Assembly (NCBI GenBank): GCA_009733575.1
Contig: ML769951.1
Span: forward strand, 1-30,655
Source: Gymnopus androsaceus JB14
Lineage: Eukaryota > Basidiomycota > Agaricomycetes > Agaricales > Omphalotaceae
Length of the DNA: 30,655 nucleotides
Direction: 5' to 3'
Positions 28,252 through 30,655 of the stretch are shown here, piece after piece (the first letter of the stretch is position 1; every line of letters starts with the position of its first letter). The notes beneath the pieces are model-generated. The model was not told the DNA's origin. It was given only the letters and a program-made list of their open reading frames with translations, and did no database searches. The position numbers and the translations under genes were made by a program.

Positions 28252-30542
28252 ATGGAGTCAAAAACTTATTCTCTTCAACAATTTATTGCTACTGCGAAGG
28301 CCCTAGACTCTGAAGAGAACTTTAATTTCCAAACCTTTGTTCTCACTGGGGTCAACGCTGTAGCTGGCCACAGAGCATTCGTAGACGTTACGAGTGATGA
28401 ACTTGTTGATGATGATTTCACTATGGCCCGCGATTATGATTCCTTAATTGGCATCACAGAAACCCTTGTTGTCGATACGCATATTTGCATCTATCCGATC
28501 CCAAACCCATCCGAAGTGCTACGCTCTACTATACACCTCAAGTTTCCTATTGAACAAGAAGATGTGAGTCACAGCGCTCAATGGATTTCTTTGTGCTAAT
28601 TGATTCAATGCATAGCATCTGGAGCAGGTTTCGATTCACAAGATCCCTAACTATCAGTTCTGCACTTGGTCAACTAGATGCCAGGTACATATCTTCTTTC
28701 CCAAACTCGCATTCAACGCAGAGAATCGGGGGAAGCAGGTTTCAGAAGAGTGCCGAGCTGCTTTTTACGAAAAGGCGCTACGCCCGAGTATTGAACAGCT
28801 TCTTGCTGGGGAGGCTGTAGATTGGGCGCCGAGCTACAGTGCGGAGAAGTTTCGGGCAAAGAAGAACGCTGGGACGATGTCGTACCAAACCAAGGTGTTG
28901 TCGCAGTTTGTCCTCTGCGACCTCGTAACCGTGCTCCGCGAACAAGTATCTGAAGAGCCTGGCTTGGAGTGGGCTGAGGACTTCTTTTTTACGCACACTG
29001 CAAGAGGACTGAAGGGGGCCAAACGTCACTCTTTTGCTGAGGAATCAGACACTGCCGAAGCCCTCTCGTCCTTTCTAGACGCGGTCCAACTCTCACCCGG
29101 ATGCATAGATCAGGGAATGTGGTGGATTGACGTAGGGATGGAGGTGTACAGCGAGTCAGGCTTGTGTCTGCAGTGGAGTACTGCCTGGCACTGTCGAGTG
29201 GTCCAGGAAATCCTAGAGATTGAGGAGAGTACAGCGGAAAGGATAACAGGACTCGGAAGTTCAAAGTACGAGAAGGATATCTGCAGCCACCTTATGGGTG
29301 TTGCTGGCTGTCGTATAGAGCCTGGGCAGCAAGCCGAGGGTCCCTATGAGGCTGCTTATCTTCAGCTCTATACGACCGACAAAGCCTTAATGTATTGCCC
29401 CGAGGGCAGTCACCATAGGAAGACGATTACGATGGCTGAAGCAATGGGACCAACACAGCCTACGAAATTTGTCGAAGGTCTTTTGAGCCTGCTTCGAGAA
29501 GCAATGACATGCAACTCTTCAAACGCACGTATGGAGGTCCGAGTGCCAATTTCCAAAGCTCGTCATGCTCTTACCCAGATTGACCGGGATGTCATACAAC
29601 AAAGTCTAATTGGTTTTAAAAGATCGGATTGGTGGTAAGATTCAATTTTAGATTGAACACCTGTTTATGAGCTAACGCCTAGCCCCTAGGAACTTTCGCA
29701 TGCAGAGATTGGAAGCTATAAGTCGCACACTTCTCCAGCAACAATCGGGGCCAACAAACCTTTGTGTTGGGCCGAACGCTCTGAGCCTGACTGCTGCTTG
29801 TGTTTGGCTTGTAAATGCACTCCATTCCCGTCCTGAGAATGATGCAGCTCATCGAAGCCTCATGAGAGCTGTTAGTCCTCTTACCGATGCACCGAATCCA
29901 GATCACCACGCTCTGATTGTTGTGTCAAGGGACTCATCGAATAGCTCTGATGAATCAGTTCTTCCTTACTTCGCTGACGGTGTAATCTTTCTTCGAGAGA
30001 TCAGGTTCCAGGAACATGTTCCCAGAATGGGTATTGATAATGCCTACGGTTACTCTATAGATTCTGCTTCCTTCAAGCACCTTTTTGGGTCGACTGAGGA
30101 AGAGCTCAGATATAGATATCACCGAGGCGTTGTGTCACAGACCCGAGTTGTGACCAACAAGACAAGGATCACAGCAAACCGTATGGAATTTGGAGGAGAG
30201 GAGCAGGAAACGATTTTTGACCTTGCATTGCGGGGATTTTCTATTCCTCGTCCCGATATTGACGATGGATCTGATATGGAAGACGTGGAGGAAGAAAGCA
30301 GCGATGGGATTGATGCGAAACTCACGAAGCTGTGGCGGCAATTCCTTGTAGATATCGCCCTAAAGACTCCAGTTCCTAAGGGTACCTCATTGGATTCCTA
30401 TTTGAAACTCACGCTAGCTGAGAGGCAGGAGGTGACCGAGGAACTCTACATGGATCTCTGCCTGTCGAAGGCATGGAGGGCGTGTTTTTGGAAGTTGGCT
30501 ACTAACGCCGACAGGAACTTAGGGGTTATTAGGACCACTTAG
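28252..30542 (+). CDS. Large hypothetical protein, 727 aa, 3 exons
   Basis: Exons 28252-28563, 28616-29634 and 29690-30542, with introns of 52 and 55 nt (GTGAGT...GCATAG; GTAAGA...CCCTAG). Phases 0 and 2 join perfectly and there is no internal stop. The start is ATG at 28252 (MESKTYSLQQFIATAKAL), with no in-frame alternative upstream in the exon. Segments that look conserved are MSYQTKVLSQFVLCDLVTVL, GMWWIDVGMEV, GSSKYEKDICSHLMGVAGCR, EAAYLQLYTTDKALMYCPEG, NARMEVRVPISKA and PRMGIDNAYGYSIDSASF. An acidic stretch (DDGSDMEDVEEESSD) lies near residue 630. No known catalytic motif, transmembrane segment or signal peptide is seen. I believe similar unnamed proteins are multicopy in mushroom-forming fungi, but that is from memory. 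The final residues GVIRTT are encoded by a dispersed-repeat head, so the native C-terminus may have been replaced. It is head-to-head with the SNF2 gene. Confidence 0.75.
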
Positions 30543-30655
30543 GGGTGGACTAGGGGCGAATTCTAGGGTAGGGTAGGGGAGGGGAGGGTAGGGGAGGGTA
30601 GAGTAGGGGAGGGAGGGTAGAGTAGGGGAGGGGAGGGAGGGAGGGGAGGGTAGGG
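30522..30655 (+). repeat. Compound repeat copy (diverged head) + TAGGG array at window edge
   Basis: The head GGTTATTAGGACCACTTAGG followed by GGACTAGGGGCGAATTCTAG aligns with the heads at 14561 and 16975, with changes. It is followed from about 30566 by TAGGG/GGAGGG/TAGAG units reaching the end of the window. The stop codon of the 727-aa gene (30540-30542) lies inside the head. Confidence 0.8.

Overview
ORGANISM. The window is nuclear DNA of a filamentous fungus, most likely an Agaricomycete basidiomycete. Genes are interrupted by many short introns (mostly 47-69 nt, GT-AG with clear branch-like motifs), intergenic spacers are short, and several families (SNF2-like ATPase with a long basic tail, OrsD-like zinc-finger fragment, large unnamed proteins) look like those expanded in mushroom genomes. 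This is an inference from architecture; no marker gene fixes the species. LAYOUT. 1-3476: two divergent spliced genes of unknown function sharing a 344-bp spacer, one leaving the window on the left. 3424-7440: repeat-dominated DNA with a 57-bp duplication of a gene end, a G-run, an ~840-bp diverged tandem duplication, a broken OrsD-like fragment and a MITE-like inverted-repeat element. 7500-10700: hairpins, a decayed C2H2 zinc-finger gene and unrecognisable exon debris. 10869-12300: an intact-looking divergent gene pair of unknown function. 12301-16976: decayed exons interrupted by a compound repeat (conserved head + degenerate TAGGG array + 47-bp minisatellite) and by a 923-bp assembly gap. 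16977-21678: 4.7 kb of continuous repeats, namely the compound repeat followed by about 40 copies of a ~95-bp satellite whose monomer is built almost entirely of inverted repeats and which shows 384-bp and 190-bp higher-order periods. 21762-27061 (minus): an 18-exon SNF2-family ATPase with all helicase motifs. 28252-30542 (plus): a three-exon 727-aa protein of unknown function, head-to-head with the SNF2 gene. 30522-30655: another compound-repeat head running into a TAGGG array at the window edge. HOW IT FITS TOGETHER. The only recognisable enzyme is the SNF2 ATPase. Its head-to-head arrangement with the 727-aa gene, both embedded between satellite and TAGGG-type repeats, makes the 21.7-30.6 kb segment the best candidate for a co-inherited module (chromatin-associated or mobile), but that link is inference. 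Two unrelated genes end inside the same 13-bp repeat motif (GGTYATTAGGACC), suggesting that a dispersed repeat supplies or has replaced gene ends here. The decay in the middle third, much of it single-base indels at homopolymers, may be true pseudogenisation or partly sequencing error.
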